From Colivivens sp964452915 (GTDB taxonomy: Bacteria > Bacteroidota > Bacteroidia > Bacteroidales > Bacteroidaceae): a stretch of 37,525 bases of DNA. Position 1 is the first letter of the stretch. The number at the start of each line of letters is the position of its first letter. The notes beneath the pieces are model-generated. The model was not told the DNA's origin, searched no databases, and worked only from the letters and a program-made list of their open reading frames with translations. The translations under genes were made by a program, and so were the position numbers. Of the stretch, positions 8,569 through 17,183 are shown piece after piece. The stretch lies in the NCBI GenBank assembly GCA_964452915.1, contig CAYVNW010000030.1, positions 1 through 37,525 on the forward strand, read 5' to 3'.

Positions 8569-9147
8569 ATGAAAAAGATGTTTACATTGATGATGGTGGT
8601 TTCCGTTGTGATACTTGCATCGTGCGACGAGGATACAGAAGTGGCATACCAACTCGAAGGCGAGTGGGAAGGAGATATGGGTATGTGCTATGCATATGAG
8701 GATTATGCCAGGTATGGATCTTATACAACTCAATATAATGCGCAGTACACCAATATAAGATTTTTCCGTAATACAATGACCAGTGGCTATGGTGATCAGG
8801 TAGACTTCTATCCGGCAGGTCCGTATGCATGGCGTAGTTTTTCGTTCCGCTGGCAGGTGCGTAATGGCAACGTTTACATTGACTATGATTATGACGATGA
8901 GTTGGACTGTGTGATATACGACTATTATATCGACTACTACCATTTTGGAGGCAGGATAGGTGGTACGCGCTTCTCACTCGATAAACTCGATGACTTCAAG
9001 TGGTCAGACTATTGGTATATTGATGATGGTTACGGATATGGTTATTATCCATATTCAAAGACTCGTGGCGCAGAGACCGACAGCATAAGCAAAGGTCACA
9101 TCGTGAAGAGCGGCAGCCGCTATGCTGAGGGTATGAATGCTGAGTAA
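8569..9147 (+). CDS. Tyr/Asp-rich small lipoprotein of unknown function
   Basis: A 192-aa protein with a short basic N-terminus, hydrophobic segment and lipobox ending VILASC, so lipidation and export to the envelope are expected. After the Cys come acidic residues (DEDTE). The opening of the mature part (YQLEGEWEGDMG) resembles the start of beta-barrel/lipocalin-like domains. The middle is very rich in Tyr and Asp (YDYDDELD, YDYYIDYYHFGG). I do not recognise a family with certainty. The ATG at 8569 was chosen over a TTG two codons upstream. It has its own promoter and ends at a shared bidirectional terminator with rplS. Confidence 0.75.
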   Translation: MKKMFTLMMVVSVVILASCDEDTEVAYQLEGEWEGDMGMCYAYEDYARYGSYTTQYNAQYTNIRFFRNTMTSGYGDQVDFYPAGPYAWRSFSFRWQVRNGNVYIDYDYDDELDCVIYDYYIDYYHFGGRIGGTRFSLDKLDDFKWSDYWYIDDGYGYGYYPYSKTRGAETDSISKGHIVKSGSRYAEGMNAE

Positions 9148-9153
9148 GGGGAC

Positions 9154-9186
9154 AAAAAAAGATGAGGCTAAAACCTCATCTTTTTT
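9154..9186. terminator. Bidirectional intrinsic terminator
   Basis: GATGAGG (9161-9167) pairs with CCTCATC (9174-9180) around CTAAAA, flanked by an A-run before and a T-run after. It can stop both the lipoprotein gene and the converging rplS. Confidence 0.85.
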
Positions 9187-9205
9187 ATTCCCATTATATT
9201 TAACT

Positions 9206-9580
9206 TTATTCAGCCACTTCAACTTCACCCTTACGAGTAAGTTTCTCTTTAATACGAGCCTTTTTACCAGTGAGGTTGCGGAGATAATAAAGTTTGGCGC
9301 GACGTACTTTACCTACCTTGTTGACTGTTATACTGTCAATGTTAGGTGATTCAAGAGGGAAGATACGCTCAACACCTACTGTTCCTGACATTTTGCGGAC
9401 AGTAAAACGTTTCTTTGTGCCTTCACCTGAAATCTTGATTACTACACCACGATACATCTGGATACGTTCCTTTGTACCTTCAATAATTTTGTACGCAACT
9501 GTAATAGTGTCACCTGCTTTGAACTTAGGGAACTCTTTGCCAGTAGCAAATGCTTCTTCTGCAATTTTAATTAAATCCAT
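9206..9580 (-). CDS. rplS: 50S ribosomal protein L19
   Basis: A 124-aa ribosomal protein. The sequence follows the bL19 family throughout: FKAGDTITVAYKIIEG, RIQMYRGVVIKISGEG, FTVRKMSGTVGVERIFPLES and VRRAKLYYLRNLTGKKARI. L19 sits at the interface between the 30S and 50S subunits. Length is normal, with a short Lys/Glu-rich tail. The gene stands alone on the minus strand with a ~125-nt leader and its own promoter element. Confidence 0.97.
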   Translation of the reverse strand: MDLIKIAEEAFATGKEFPKFKAGDTITVAYKIIEGTKERIQMYRGVVIKISGEGTKKRFTVRKMSGTVGVERIFPLESPNIDSITVNKVGKVRRAKLYYLRNLTGKKARIKEKLTRKGEVEVAE

Positions 9581-9619
9581 TGTCTTCTTTTTTTACGGGT
9601 TAACTGATAGTCGCGAAGA

Positions 9620-9635
9620 TGCTAATTTGTTAGCA
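9620..9635 (-). promoter_or_regulatory. Small hairpin in the rplS leader
   Basis: A perfect 6-bp stem (TGCTAA with TTAGCA, loop CAAA on the minus strand) lies 40 nt upstream of rplS. Ribosomal-protein leaders are often autoregulated in other bacteria; that this one is, is only a guess. Confidence 0.3.
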
Positions 9636-9705
9636 AATCACAACTGTTCCAACGAAGCATTCTCTTGTAACATATCCACAGACAGCGGCTTCGCTAAAGC
9701 GGATG

Positions 9706-9713
9706 CAAAGGTA
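9706..9713 (-). promoter_or_regulatory. -7 promoter element for rplS
   Basis: TACCTTTG on the minus strand matches TAnnTTTG and lies 125 nt before the rplS start, giving a leader of about 120 nt. Confidence 0.6.
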
Positions 9714-9798
9714 CGAATTATTTCAACACCGAGAACTTAAAAACGTGATTTTATTTGTAAAAGACATGTTTTTTCTTTAGTATGTCTGTGTTTTTAGC

Positions 9799-9806
9799 TA
9801 ACTTTG
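9799..9806 (+). promoter_or_regulatory. -7 promoter element for metF-holB
   Basis: TAACTTTG matches TAnnTTTG and lies 22 nt before the metF ATG. A degenerate TTTA sits near the -33 position (9776-9779). Confidence 0.6.
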
Positions 9807-9828
9807 CAAGCAAAAGAAACTGAAGGAT

Positions 9829-10740
9829 ATGTTTTCATTTGAAGTATTACCTCCCTTGAAGGGAACCGGAACAAAAAGCCTGTTCAATACAATTGACACT
9901 CTGATGGAGTTTGAACCGGATTTGATCAATATAACTAATCACCGGAGTGAGTATGTATACACTGAGTTGCCAAACGGAACATATATTCGAAGCAGAATTC
10001 GCCGTCGTCCTGGAACAATAGCGGTTGCGAGTGCCATTATGCAGAAGTATAATGTTAAGGTTGTCCCTCATGTCGTTTGCTCTGGTTGCACCAAGGAAGA
10101 CATAGAGTATATGTTGCTTGATTTACAATTCTTGGGAATAAGCGAGGTCTTGGTGCTTAGAGGTGACAAGGCAAAGGATGAGCCTCGGTTCACGCCTGAA
10201 TTGGGAGGGCCAAGTCATGCAACTGAACTTATTGAGCAAATCAATAAGTTTAATGAAGGCAAATTCCTTGACGGTTCTGATATAAAAGCACCAGGCGATC
10301 CTTTTGAGTATGGCGTTGCTTGCTATCCGGAAAAACATGAGGAAGCCCCTAATCCGGAATTCGACCTTCAGGTGCTGAAGACAAAGCAAGACATGGGGGC
10401 GAAGTATGCAGTGACACAATTATTTTATGACAACAAGAAATTTTTTGATTTCGTCGACAGAGCGCGTGAAATAGGGGTGACAATACCTATTATCCCAGGT
10501 ATAAAGCCACTTGCGAAAAAAAGTCAACTTACGGTTGTGCCTAAGACTTTTCATGTTGACATACCAAAGGAACTTGCCGATGCCGCTGAAAAGCTCGCTA
10601 CGGATGCAGAGGTGGCTCAGGTGGGTATAGAATGGTGTGTAACACAATGTAAGGAATTGCTTGAACATGGTGTTCCACGCATACATTTCTATACGGTTTC
10701 CGCTGTAAACAGTATCAAAGAAATAATGAAACGCCTATGA
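9829..10740 (+). CDS. metF: Methylenetetrahydrofolate reductase
   Basis: A 303-aa flavoenzyme that reduces 5,10-methylene-THF to 5-methyl-THF for methionine synthesis. Family landmarks include FSFEVLPPLKG at the N-terminus, NITNHRSEYVY, VVPHVVCSG, EVLVLRGDKAKDE, YGVACYPEKHEEAPN, YAVTQLFYDN and IPIIPGIKPLAKKSQL. The N-terminus is roughly a dozen residues shorter than I expect for Bacteroidales relatives, which begin ahead of the FSFE strand. The promoter element lies just upstream, so the short start is probably real. Its TGA overlaps the holB ATG by 4 nt. Confidence 0.95.
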   Translation: MFSFEVLPPLKGTGTKSLFNTIDTLMEFEPDLINITNHRSEYVYTELPNGTYIRSRIRRRPGTIAVASAIMQKYNVKVVPHVVCSGCTKEDIEYMLLDLQFLGISEVLVLRGDKAKDEPRFTPELGGPSHATELIEQINKFNEGKFLDGSDIKAPGDPFEYGVACYPEKHEEAPNPEFDLQVLKTKQDMGAKYAVTQLFYDNKKFFDFVDRAREIGVTIPIIPGIKPLAKKSQLTVVPKTFHVDIPKELADAAEKLATDAEVAQVGIEWCVTQCKELLEHGVPRIHFYTVSAVNSIKEIMKRL

Positions 10741-11825
10741 CATTCGAGGATGTGATTGGGCAGACTGAGGTGAAGCAGCGGTTGTTGCAAGAGATCGCCG
10801 CCAACAAGTTGCCTCATGCCTTGATGTTGGCAGGACCTGAAGGGAATGGGGCTTATGCCTTGGCCTTGGCTGTCGCTGACAAACTGCTCGGCAATACTGT
10901 GATGGTGTCGAATTTACAACACCCAGACCTCCATTTGTCGTTCCCTGTATTTAAAAAAGAGTCATCGAAACCTGCCGCATGTGATGTGTTTATAAAGCAA
11001 TGGCGAAACATGGTGATCGGTAATCCCTATTTTGGCTATAACGAATGGATGGATGCTATAGGCGCGGACAATCAGCAGCTTACTATTTATGTGGATGAAA
11101 GTGAAGCGTTGATGCGAAAATTGAGTCTTAAGTCTAATCAGGGAGGATACAAGATATGTATCATTTGGTTACCGGAAAAGATGAACCTGGAATGTGCCAA
11201 TAAGTTGCTGAAGTTGCTTGAGGAACCGCCATCCTTTACTTTGTTTATACTTGTCAGTGAACATCCCGAACAATTACTCGACACTGTACGAAGCCGTTGT
11301 CAAACCATTGAGGTGCCGAAACTTCAGCAATCAGACATAGAGTCGGCATTGATAGGTCAGTATAACATTGAACCTTCGATGGCGCACAGTATTGCACGCA
11401 CTTCGTATGGTAATATGTCGGTGGCAATAAGGCAGATTACTGACGATTCGGAACATGAACGTTTCCTGGAATTGTTTAAGAGCCTTATGCGCTTGAGCTA
11501 TGCGCGTAAGGTCCGCGAAATGAAACAATGGAGTGATGAAGTTGCCGGAATGGGACGTGAACGTCAGAAACGGTTCCTTAATTATTGTCAGCGAATGATA
11601 CGTGAGAATTTTATGTATAATTTCCACAACCCGGATCTTAATTATATGAGCAACGATGAGGCTGAGTTTGCGGTCAAGTTCTCTCCGTTCATTAACGAGA
11701 AGAATGTTATTGGTATCATGGAGCAGTTGCAAAATTGTTTCAGGGATATAAGTCAAAACGGCAATGCAAAGTTTATATTCTTCGACTTTGCATTGAGAAT
11801 GATAATACTGATAAAAAACCGTTAG
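10737..11825 (+). CDS. holB: DNA polymerase III delta' subunit (clamp-loader AAA+ protein)
   Basis: A 362-aa AAA+-fold protein of the replicative clamp loader. It opens with FEDVIGQTEVKQRLL and shows LPHALMLAGPEGNGAYALA, where the P-loop lysine is missing (GPEGNGAYAL), so it should not bind ATP in the usual way. The stretch KICIIWLPEKMNLECANKLLKLLEEPP and an SRC motif (TVRSRCQTI) support a clamp-loader subunit. The four-cysteine zinc module of E. coli delta' is not visible. It starts inside the metF stop codon (ATGA), which suggests translational coupling. Confidence 0.88.
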   Translation: MTFEDVIGQTEVKQRLLQEIAANKLPHALMLAGPEGNGAYALALAVADKLLGNTVMVSNLQHPDLHLSFPVFKKESSKPAACDVFIKQWRNMVIGNPYFGYNEWMDAIGADNQQLTIYVDESEALMRKLSLKSNQGGYKICIIWLPEKMNLECANKLLKLLEEPPSFTLFILVSEHPEQLLDTVRSRCQTIEVPKLQQSDIESALIGQYNIEPSMAHSIARTSYGNMSVAIRQITDDSEHERFLELFKSLMRLSYARKVREMKQWSDEVAGMGRERQKRFLNYCQRMIRENFMYNFHNPDLNYMSNDEAEFAVKFSPFINEKNVIGIMEQLQNCFRDISQNGNAKFIFFDFALRMIILIKNR

Positions 11826-11880
11826 TGGTAATGGCGTGCGTTATGATGTGTGTATGAGCAGCATATCTCTTATAATGCAA

Positions 11881-11907
11881 AGAAAGAGACGTTCTCACGA
11901 ACGCCCC
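11881..11907 (-). terminator. Intrinsic terminator, probably for ilvE
   Basis: On the minus strand a 7-bp stem (GGCGTTC/GAACGTC, one G-U) with loop GTGA is followed by TCTTTCTTT. It lies about 158 nt after the ilvE stop, so it could instead end a short RNA started at 11966-11973. Confidence 0.55.
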
Positions 11908-12064
11908 TTTCCGCCCCAATAAGTATTAATTTTTATAAGGTAAAAAGATTGTTTTTAGGATAATGCAAAGATAGGGTATTTTTATCATATAGCGATGCTC
12001 AATTTATATGTTTGACAACATGTGTTTTCGCACACACTATAAAATACCTCATTTATCTATCCCA

Positions 12065-13078
12065 TTATTCTATTACAACTGTAGTCCAATTGTGTATGTC
12101 TGGTTCTGTGCCGTACTGTATTCCTTTCAATTTATTGTACAGTGCTGTGCATACCGGACCTGGTTTGCCGTCCTTCGAGAAAACGAACGACTGTTTTGTG
12201 TCGAGGTCGTCGATTTTTTCGATAGGTGATATTACTGCGGCAGTTCCGCATGCTCCTGCTTCTTCGAACGTTGCAAGTTCCTCCTCTGGTATTTGTCTGC
12301 GCTCCACTTTCATTCCCATGTCCTCAGCTAATTGCATGAGGCTCTTGTTGGTTATCGAAGGCAGAATACTTGTGGATTTTGGAGTAACATATGTGTTGTT
12401 CTTAATTCCGAAGAAGTTTGCCGCACCACATTCGTCCATATATTTCTTTTCCTTCGCATCGAGGTAGAATTCACAGCTGTAACCAAGGTCGTGTGCAATT
12501 TTGTTTGCCTTCAAGCTTGCCGCATAGTTTCCGCCTACCTTATATATACCGGTTCCCAATGGCGCAGAACGATCGTATTCACGTATGATAACATAAGGAT
12601 TTGTAGAGAATCCTCCTTTGAAGTATGGGCCAACTGGAGTGACAAAAATCAAGAAGAGATATTCGCTTGCCGGATGTACGCCGACTTGTGCGCTTATTCC
12701 AATAAGCAGAGGGCGTATATAGAGTGTCGCACCGCTTTCATAAGGAGGAATAAAACGCTCGTTAAGGCGAACCACCTTAGTAACCATCTCCTCAAATTTT
12801 TCTGTTGGCAGTTCAGGCATAAGGATGCCTCTGCATGTTGACTGTAAGCGTGCTGCGTTTTCATCCATGCGAAATACTCTTACTTTCCCGTCAGGGCAAC
12901 GATATGCTTTTAGTCCTTCAAATGCTTCTTGACCGTAGTGCAGGCAAGTTGCGGCCATATGGAGTGGTATTGTTTCTTCGCTGCATACTTCTATCTCACC
13001 CCATTTACCATCTCTGTAATAACAACGTACATTGTAATCTGTTTTGTTGTAACCAAAACCTAAGTTTGACCAATCCAT
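12065..13078 (-). CDS. ilvE: Branched-chain amino acid aminotransferase
   Basis: A 337-aa PLP enzyme that makes or degrades leucine, isoleucine and valine by exchange of the amino group with glutamate/2-oxoglutarate. It follows the fold-IV BCAT pattern: ATCLHYGQEAFEGLKAYR, ATLYIRPLLIG, and GIYKVGGNYAASL, where Lys180 should form the Schiff base with PLP; YMDECGAANFF and CGTAAVISPI follow. Length and motifs fit the type found in Bacteroidetes and eukaryotes. It is monocistronic, with a promoter element 49 nt upstream. Confidence 0.95.
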   Translation of the reverse strand: MDWSNLGFGYNKTDYNVRCYYRDGKWGEIEVCSEETIPLHMAATCLHYGQEAFEGLKAYRCPDGKVRVFRMDENAARLQSTCRGILMPELPTEKFEEMVTKVVRLNERFIPPYESGATLYIRPLLIGISAQVGVHPASEYLFLIFVTPVGPYFKGGFSTNPYVIIREYDRSAPLGTGIYKVGGNYAASLKANKIAHDLGYSCEFYLDAKEKKYMDECGAANFFGIKNNTYVTPKSTSILPSITNKSLMQLAEDMGMKVERRQIPEEELATFEEAGACGTAAVISPIEKIDDLDTKQSFVFSKDGKPGPVCTALYNKLKGIQYGTEPDIHNWTTVVIE

Positions 13079-13126
13079 AGTATCTTACTGTTTTATGTTT
13101 ATATGTATTGTCTTTCTTTTGAATTG

Positions 13127-13134
13127 CAAATATA
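13127..13134 (-). promoter_or_regulatory. -7 promoter element for ilvE
   Basis: TATATTTG on the minus strand matches TAnnTTTG, 49 nt before the ilvE start. Confidence 0.55.
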
Positions 13135-13734
13135 GTGAATAAATTTTGATCTGTTATCATAATGTCAATCATTTCTTTTTCTCTTTAAATATATTGTCAT
13201 CGTATCGCTCGTTTTGTAAGGTTGATTGTAATTTAACGTCCGCTTTATGTCCTATGCAATCTGCGGAATACAATTTGATTACTTTATCCACAAATTTCTT
13301 TTCCCGCTTGAATGATTGCAAATGCCATTGTTGGGTATTCTTGTGGTGGCCTACACCTTATATATATTATATATACTGTTCTTGATATACCTGTATCATG
13401 CACATAAAGGTACACAGGCATTTTAGTGGTTTGATAAATGCTTTATAGGAGGAATGCGTTTATTTACATTTTCATGTTCCTTTCCCCTAACTTGTTATTA
13501 GGTTGTTATTGTGTTTTTTGCTTCGATAATCTCAATGAAAATGCAAGCGTTCATATTTGATGATTGGTGCGGCCTTTTGCTTGATCTGAATCAAAACGTC
13601 AATAGTTGGCCTTAACATCTTTCATTTGTCTGTTTTTAATCGTAATCCGTAACAAAATACGCCTATGAATAAAAAAGTTTCATTGCTTAATAAATTTTTT
13701 TGCAAAAAAAGTTTTAGGTTTAAAGTAATTAACC

Positions 13735-13742
13735 TATATTTG
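13735..13742 (+). promoter_or_regulatory. -7 promoter element for susC/susD
   Basis: TATATTTG matches TAnnTTTG. It lies 153 nt before the chosen susC start, giving a leader of about 147 nt. Confidence 0.6.
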
Positions 13743-13828
13743 CAGCGGATAACACAAAATACCGCACGAAGTCAAGGGAGTTTAAACCCATTTGGTAGGT
13801 CTGACGGCTGCTTTTTGGTTTAATGGAC

Positions 13829-13844
13829 TCTTCAAGCTTGAAGA
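13829..13844. repeat. 16-bp perfect palindrome in the susC leader
   Basis: TCTTCAAGCTTGAAGA is its own reverse complement. It lies about 90 nt after the promoter and 50 nt before the susC ATG, so it could be a dimer binding site or a leader hairpin. Confidence 0.5.
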
Positions 13845-13894
13845 ACGGATATTATAGGTGTAAAACTTTATTTATTAACACAAAACAAATTTGT

Positions 13895-16800
13895 ATGGCA
13901 AAGAAAATTTTAGTTTTAGTCGCTGCTTGTTTTATTATGACTACTGCAGCATTTGCCCAAATCACAGTGTCTGGTCGAGTACTCGACGCTGAGGATGGAT
14001 CGCCAATTATCGGTGCATCGGTCATTGTGGAGAACAGTAACCCGTTAAAGGGTGCGTCGACTGACGTTGACGGACATTTCACTATCTCCGACGTTCCTTC
14101 CAATTTGAAAACCCTTGTCGTCTCATACATAGGTATGAAGACTCAAGAGGTAGCCATAGGTAGGGGGGGCACGATTACTGTACGCCTTGTCTCTGACTCT
14201 CATGTTATCAATGATGTCGTTGTGACAGCACTCGGTATCAGCCGTGAGAAAAAATCACTCGGTTACGCACAGCAGGAAATTGGAGCGGAGGAGCTTGTTG
14301 CAGCTGCACCGGTAAGCGTGGCTAGCGCATTGACAGGTAAGGCTGCCGGAACACAAATCACAACAATGGGTGGTACGGTAGGTGCAAGTTCTGTAATTTC
14401 AATTCGAGGTAACTCCTCATTGTCAGCAGACCAGCAACCATTGATCGTTGTTGATGGCGTACCAATCAACAATCGTTCAAACTATTCTGGTGACACTGCG
14501 TATAAGCTTGTGGACTATGGATCCGGATTGAATGATATCAATGTCGAGGATATAGAGAAGATCGATGTCCTAAAAGGTGGAGCTGCCGCCCTTTATGGTA
14601 TGCGCGCTGCAAATGGTGTGATCCTTATTACTACTAAAAAAGCTGGTAAGAAAGCAGGTACAACCGTCAGTTATGATGGTAGCATCACATTCGACCATGT
14701 TGCAAACATCCCTAAGCTGCAAAACAAGTATGGCCAAGGCTACTATGGTGACGAGTATTGGTACAGCGTCTATGGTGACGGCATGACATATCAGGAATAT
14801 GCACAAAGTGGTGTTGGAGGTTTCAGTTATGTTGATGGTGCAGGTAACGGACTTTGGGACGGTATGGACGAGTCTTGGGGACCACGCCTGGATGCAGGTG
14901 TCAACACCGTGCAGTTTGACAGTAACGGTGAGGCCACTCCATGGGTATCACACAAGAATAACGTGAAAGACTTCTTCCGCACTGGTATCACACAAAACCA
15001 CATGGTATCCATTGCAAGCCGTTCAGAAAACGTAAACATACGTGCGTCAATTTCATATCGTGGACAAAAGGGAACAGTTCCAAATACAGACCAGAAACGT
15101 TATGGTGGAACGTTCAATGCAGATGTGAAGCTCAATAAGATGGTATGGATGGACGTTATGGGCAACTATTCGTTCACTAAGAGCGACAACCTTAACGCTC
15201 AAGGATATGGAACCAACAACCCTATGGTCTCGTTGCTCGAATGGACCGGCCGCCAGATCAACATGAAGTCGTTGAAGAACAATTGGGATCAGAAGGATGA
15301 GTTCGGAAACTATACATATTATAACTGGAACCATAACTTCCATGTCAATCCTTATTTCAACGTAAATGAGAACACCAACTCATATCGTCGTCACCGTTTC
15401 TTCGGTAAGGGTTCGCTCTTCTTCCAACCACTTGAATGGTTGAAATTTGAAGGACGTCTCGGAGTTGACACATACAACGCCAAGGATTTCCAACGTGTTT
15501 ATTACAATGCAGACTATCCTTCAGGATATTTCGAGCAGTCTATCATAGAGAATACGGAGTTCAATGCCGATTTCCTTGCAACAGCTAACAAGACTTTCGA
15601 CAAGTTCAGCATACTCGGTGTGTTGGGAGCAAACTATCGTGACAACTCTTATTCATGGGATCACCTTGAGGCTGACGGACTTACAGTTCCTGGAATTTAC
15701 ACAATTTCCAATGCGACTTCTCCAGTCCCTAATATGGATCACAGTCACATACGTTCAAGTTCGCTCTATGCGAGTGCATCGTTGGGTTGGGACAATTATC
15801 TTTACCTTGATTTGACAGCACGTAACGATTGGTCTTCAACTCTTAAGGATGATTTCTTCTATCCATCAGTAAGTTTCAGTTTCTTGCCACTTACCGCTTT
15901 CGGAGTTGACAGCGATGTATTAAACTTCCTTAAAATCCGTGGAGGTTATTCAGAGGTAGGTAGTGCAACCAGTGCATACCGCAATTCCGCATATTACTAT
16001 GCACGCGACGCTGCGTTCAATGGAGTTACTCTTATGTATAAGCAGAAGACTGCGCCTAATTTTGATCTTAAACCAGAGCGCGCACGCACTTGGGAAACAG
16101 GTTTTGAAGTTAGAATGTTCAACAACCGGCTCCACTTTGATGTCGCTTACTATCATAAGTCGACCAAAGATCAAATACTTTATGTAACTACTCCATATTC
16201 ATCAGGTTGCACATCTGAGCTGATAAATGCCGGTGAGTTGACAAATAAGGGAATTGAAATCCAATTGTCGGGTGACATTTTGAAGAACAAGGATTTCACG
16301 TGGAGCTCTACATTCAACTTCTCCAAGGACTGGTCTAAGGTAAAGAGGCTTGCTGATGATCTTGACTATTATGACATGGGTTGGACTTGGGATGTTTCAA
16401 CTGTTGCGAAAGCCGGTGATGCGTGGGGTGACCTTATGGGTTCGGCATACGCACGTACTGAAGATGGTTCAATCATACTTGATGCCTATGGCAACCCTAC
16501 AGAACTTAGTGGGCAGGTTATAGGTAATGTCGTTCCTGATGCTTTGCTCTCTTGGCGCCATGATTTCAAATACAAGAACTGGAGTGCAGGCTTCATGCTC
16601 GATATGCGTCTTGGTGGTGATATCTGGTCACAAACTATGAGTCATGCTTATGCGGCAGGAACATCGAAAGTGACAACGGAGAATGGATTGCGTGAGCGTG
16701 CCCTTATCCCAGGAGTGGACATGATGAAGAATCATCACTATGTACTCGATAATGGTGACGGAACATATACAGACTATGCCGCCGCAGTAGCCAGCGGACT

Positions 16801-17131
16801 TGCTTCGAAAGTAAGTGCACAAGACTGGTTTGAGTGGATGTATACAGCGAACGAAGTATATGTGTTTGACGGCTCATTCCTTAAGTGGCGTGAATTCTAT
16901 CTCACATACACATTCCCTAAGAAACTGCTCAAGAAGACCAAATATATAAATGGCGCAAGCATTTCGTTTGTTGCCAACAACATAGCATTGCTTTGGGTCG
17001 ACAGTTCGAACAAGATGCGCATTGACCCAGAGTCGGGTGGTGTTACAAGCGACAGCTATGGTATAGGATTAGAGCAGTCTTCAACTCCAAGTAGTCGTAG
17101 TTATGGTTTCAAGGTTAACTTGACATTCTAA
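13895..17131 (+). CDS. SusC/RagA-family TonB-linked outer membrane transporter
   Basis: A 1078-aa outer-membrane barrel that imports a ligand captured by its SusD partner, powered by TonB. A signal peptide (1-22, ending AAFAQ) is followed by a carboxypeptidase-regulatory-like domain (about 24-100; VSGRVLDAEDGSPIIGASV) and a plug with DVVVTALGI, ISIRGNSSL, PLIVVDGVPI and the SusC signature DVLKGGAAALYGMRAANG. The rest is barrel, ending in an aromatic strand (YGFKVNLTF). I chose the ATG at 13895, since the 24 codons upstream would bury the signal peptide. susD follows after 52 nt. No glycoside hydrolase or peptidase is nearby, so the substrate cannot be named. Confidence 0.93.
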   Translation: MAKKILVLVAACFIMTTAAFAQITVSGRVLDAEDGSPIIGASVIVENSNPLKGASTDVDGHFTISDVPSNLKTLVVSYIGMKTQEVAIGRGGTITVRLVSDSHVINDVVVTALGISREKKSLGYAQQEIGAEELVAAAPVSVASALTGKAAGTQITTMGGTVGASSVISIRGNSSLSADQQPLIVVDGVPINNRSNYSGDTAYKLVDYGSGLNDINVEDIEKIDVLKGGAAALYGMRAANGVILITTKKAGKKAGTTVSYDGSITFDHVANIPKLQNKYGQGYYGDEYWYSVYGDGMTYQEYAQSGVGGFSYVDGAGNGLWDGMDESWGPRLDAGVNTVQFDSNGEATPWVSHKNNVKDFFRTGITQNHMVSIASRSENVNIRASISYRGQKGTVPNTDQKRYGGTFNADVKLNKMVWMDVMGNYSFTKSDNLNAQGYGTNNPMVSLLEWTGRQINMKSLKNNWDQKDEFGNYTYYNWNHNFHVNPYFNVNENTNSYRRHRFFGKGSLFFQPLEWLKFEGRLGVDTYNAKDFQRVYYNADYPSGYFEQSIIENTEFNADFLATANKTFDKFSILGVLGANYRDNSYSWDHLEADGLTVPGIYTISNATSPVPNMDHSHIRSSSLYASASLGWDNYLYLDLTARNDWSSTLKDDFFYPSVSFSFLPLTAFGVDSDVLNFLKIRGGYSEVGSATSAYRNSAYYYARDAAFNGVTLMYKQKTAPNFDLKPERARTWETGFEVRMFNNRLHFDVAYYHKSTKDQILYVTTPYSSGCTSELINAGELTNKGIEIQLSGDILKNKDFTWSSTFNFSKDWSKVKRLADDLDYYDMGWTWDVSTVAKAGDAWGDLMGSAYARTEDGSIILDAYGNPTELSGQVIGNVVPDALLSWRHDFKYKNWSAGFMLDMRLGGDIWSQTMSHAYAAGTSKVTTENGLRERALIPGVDMMKNHHYVLDNGDGTYTDYAAAVASGLASKVSAQDWFEWMYTANEVYVFDGSFLKWREFYLTYTFPKKLLKKTKYINGASISFVANNIALLWVDSSNKMRIDPESGGVTSDSYGIGLEQSSTPSSRSYGFKVNLTF

Positions 17132-17183
17132 TGAGGGACTGAAGCTATAGAGCGTTTAATTAATAATTAAAAGAGTTTAAACA

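Larger units (their letters stand above)
13079..13894. other. Long non-coding region before susC
   Basis: About 810 nt between divergent ilvE and susC. It holds both promoters, AT-rich alternating TA stretches near 13360-13378, and a ~147-nt susC leader. Small open frames here have poor composition and I do not call them. No sigma or anti-sigma gene, which often precedes SusC genes, is present. Confidence 0.6.

Noticed and set aside
8368..8943. 191-codon minus-strand open frame opposite the Tyr/Asp-rich lipoprotein
   Set aside because: It is antisense to a clear lipoprotein gene; the low stop density follows from the Tyr/Asp codon bias on the other strand.
10737..11825. Treating the missing P-loop lysine in holB as damage
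   Set aside because: Delta' subunits often do not hydrolyse ATP, and the rest of the gene is intact and coupled to metF.
13146..13385. 79-codon open frame between ilvE and susC
   Set aside because: Cys/Tyr/Phe-rich random-like translation with no upstream signals.
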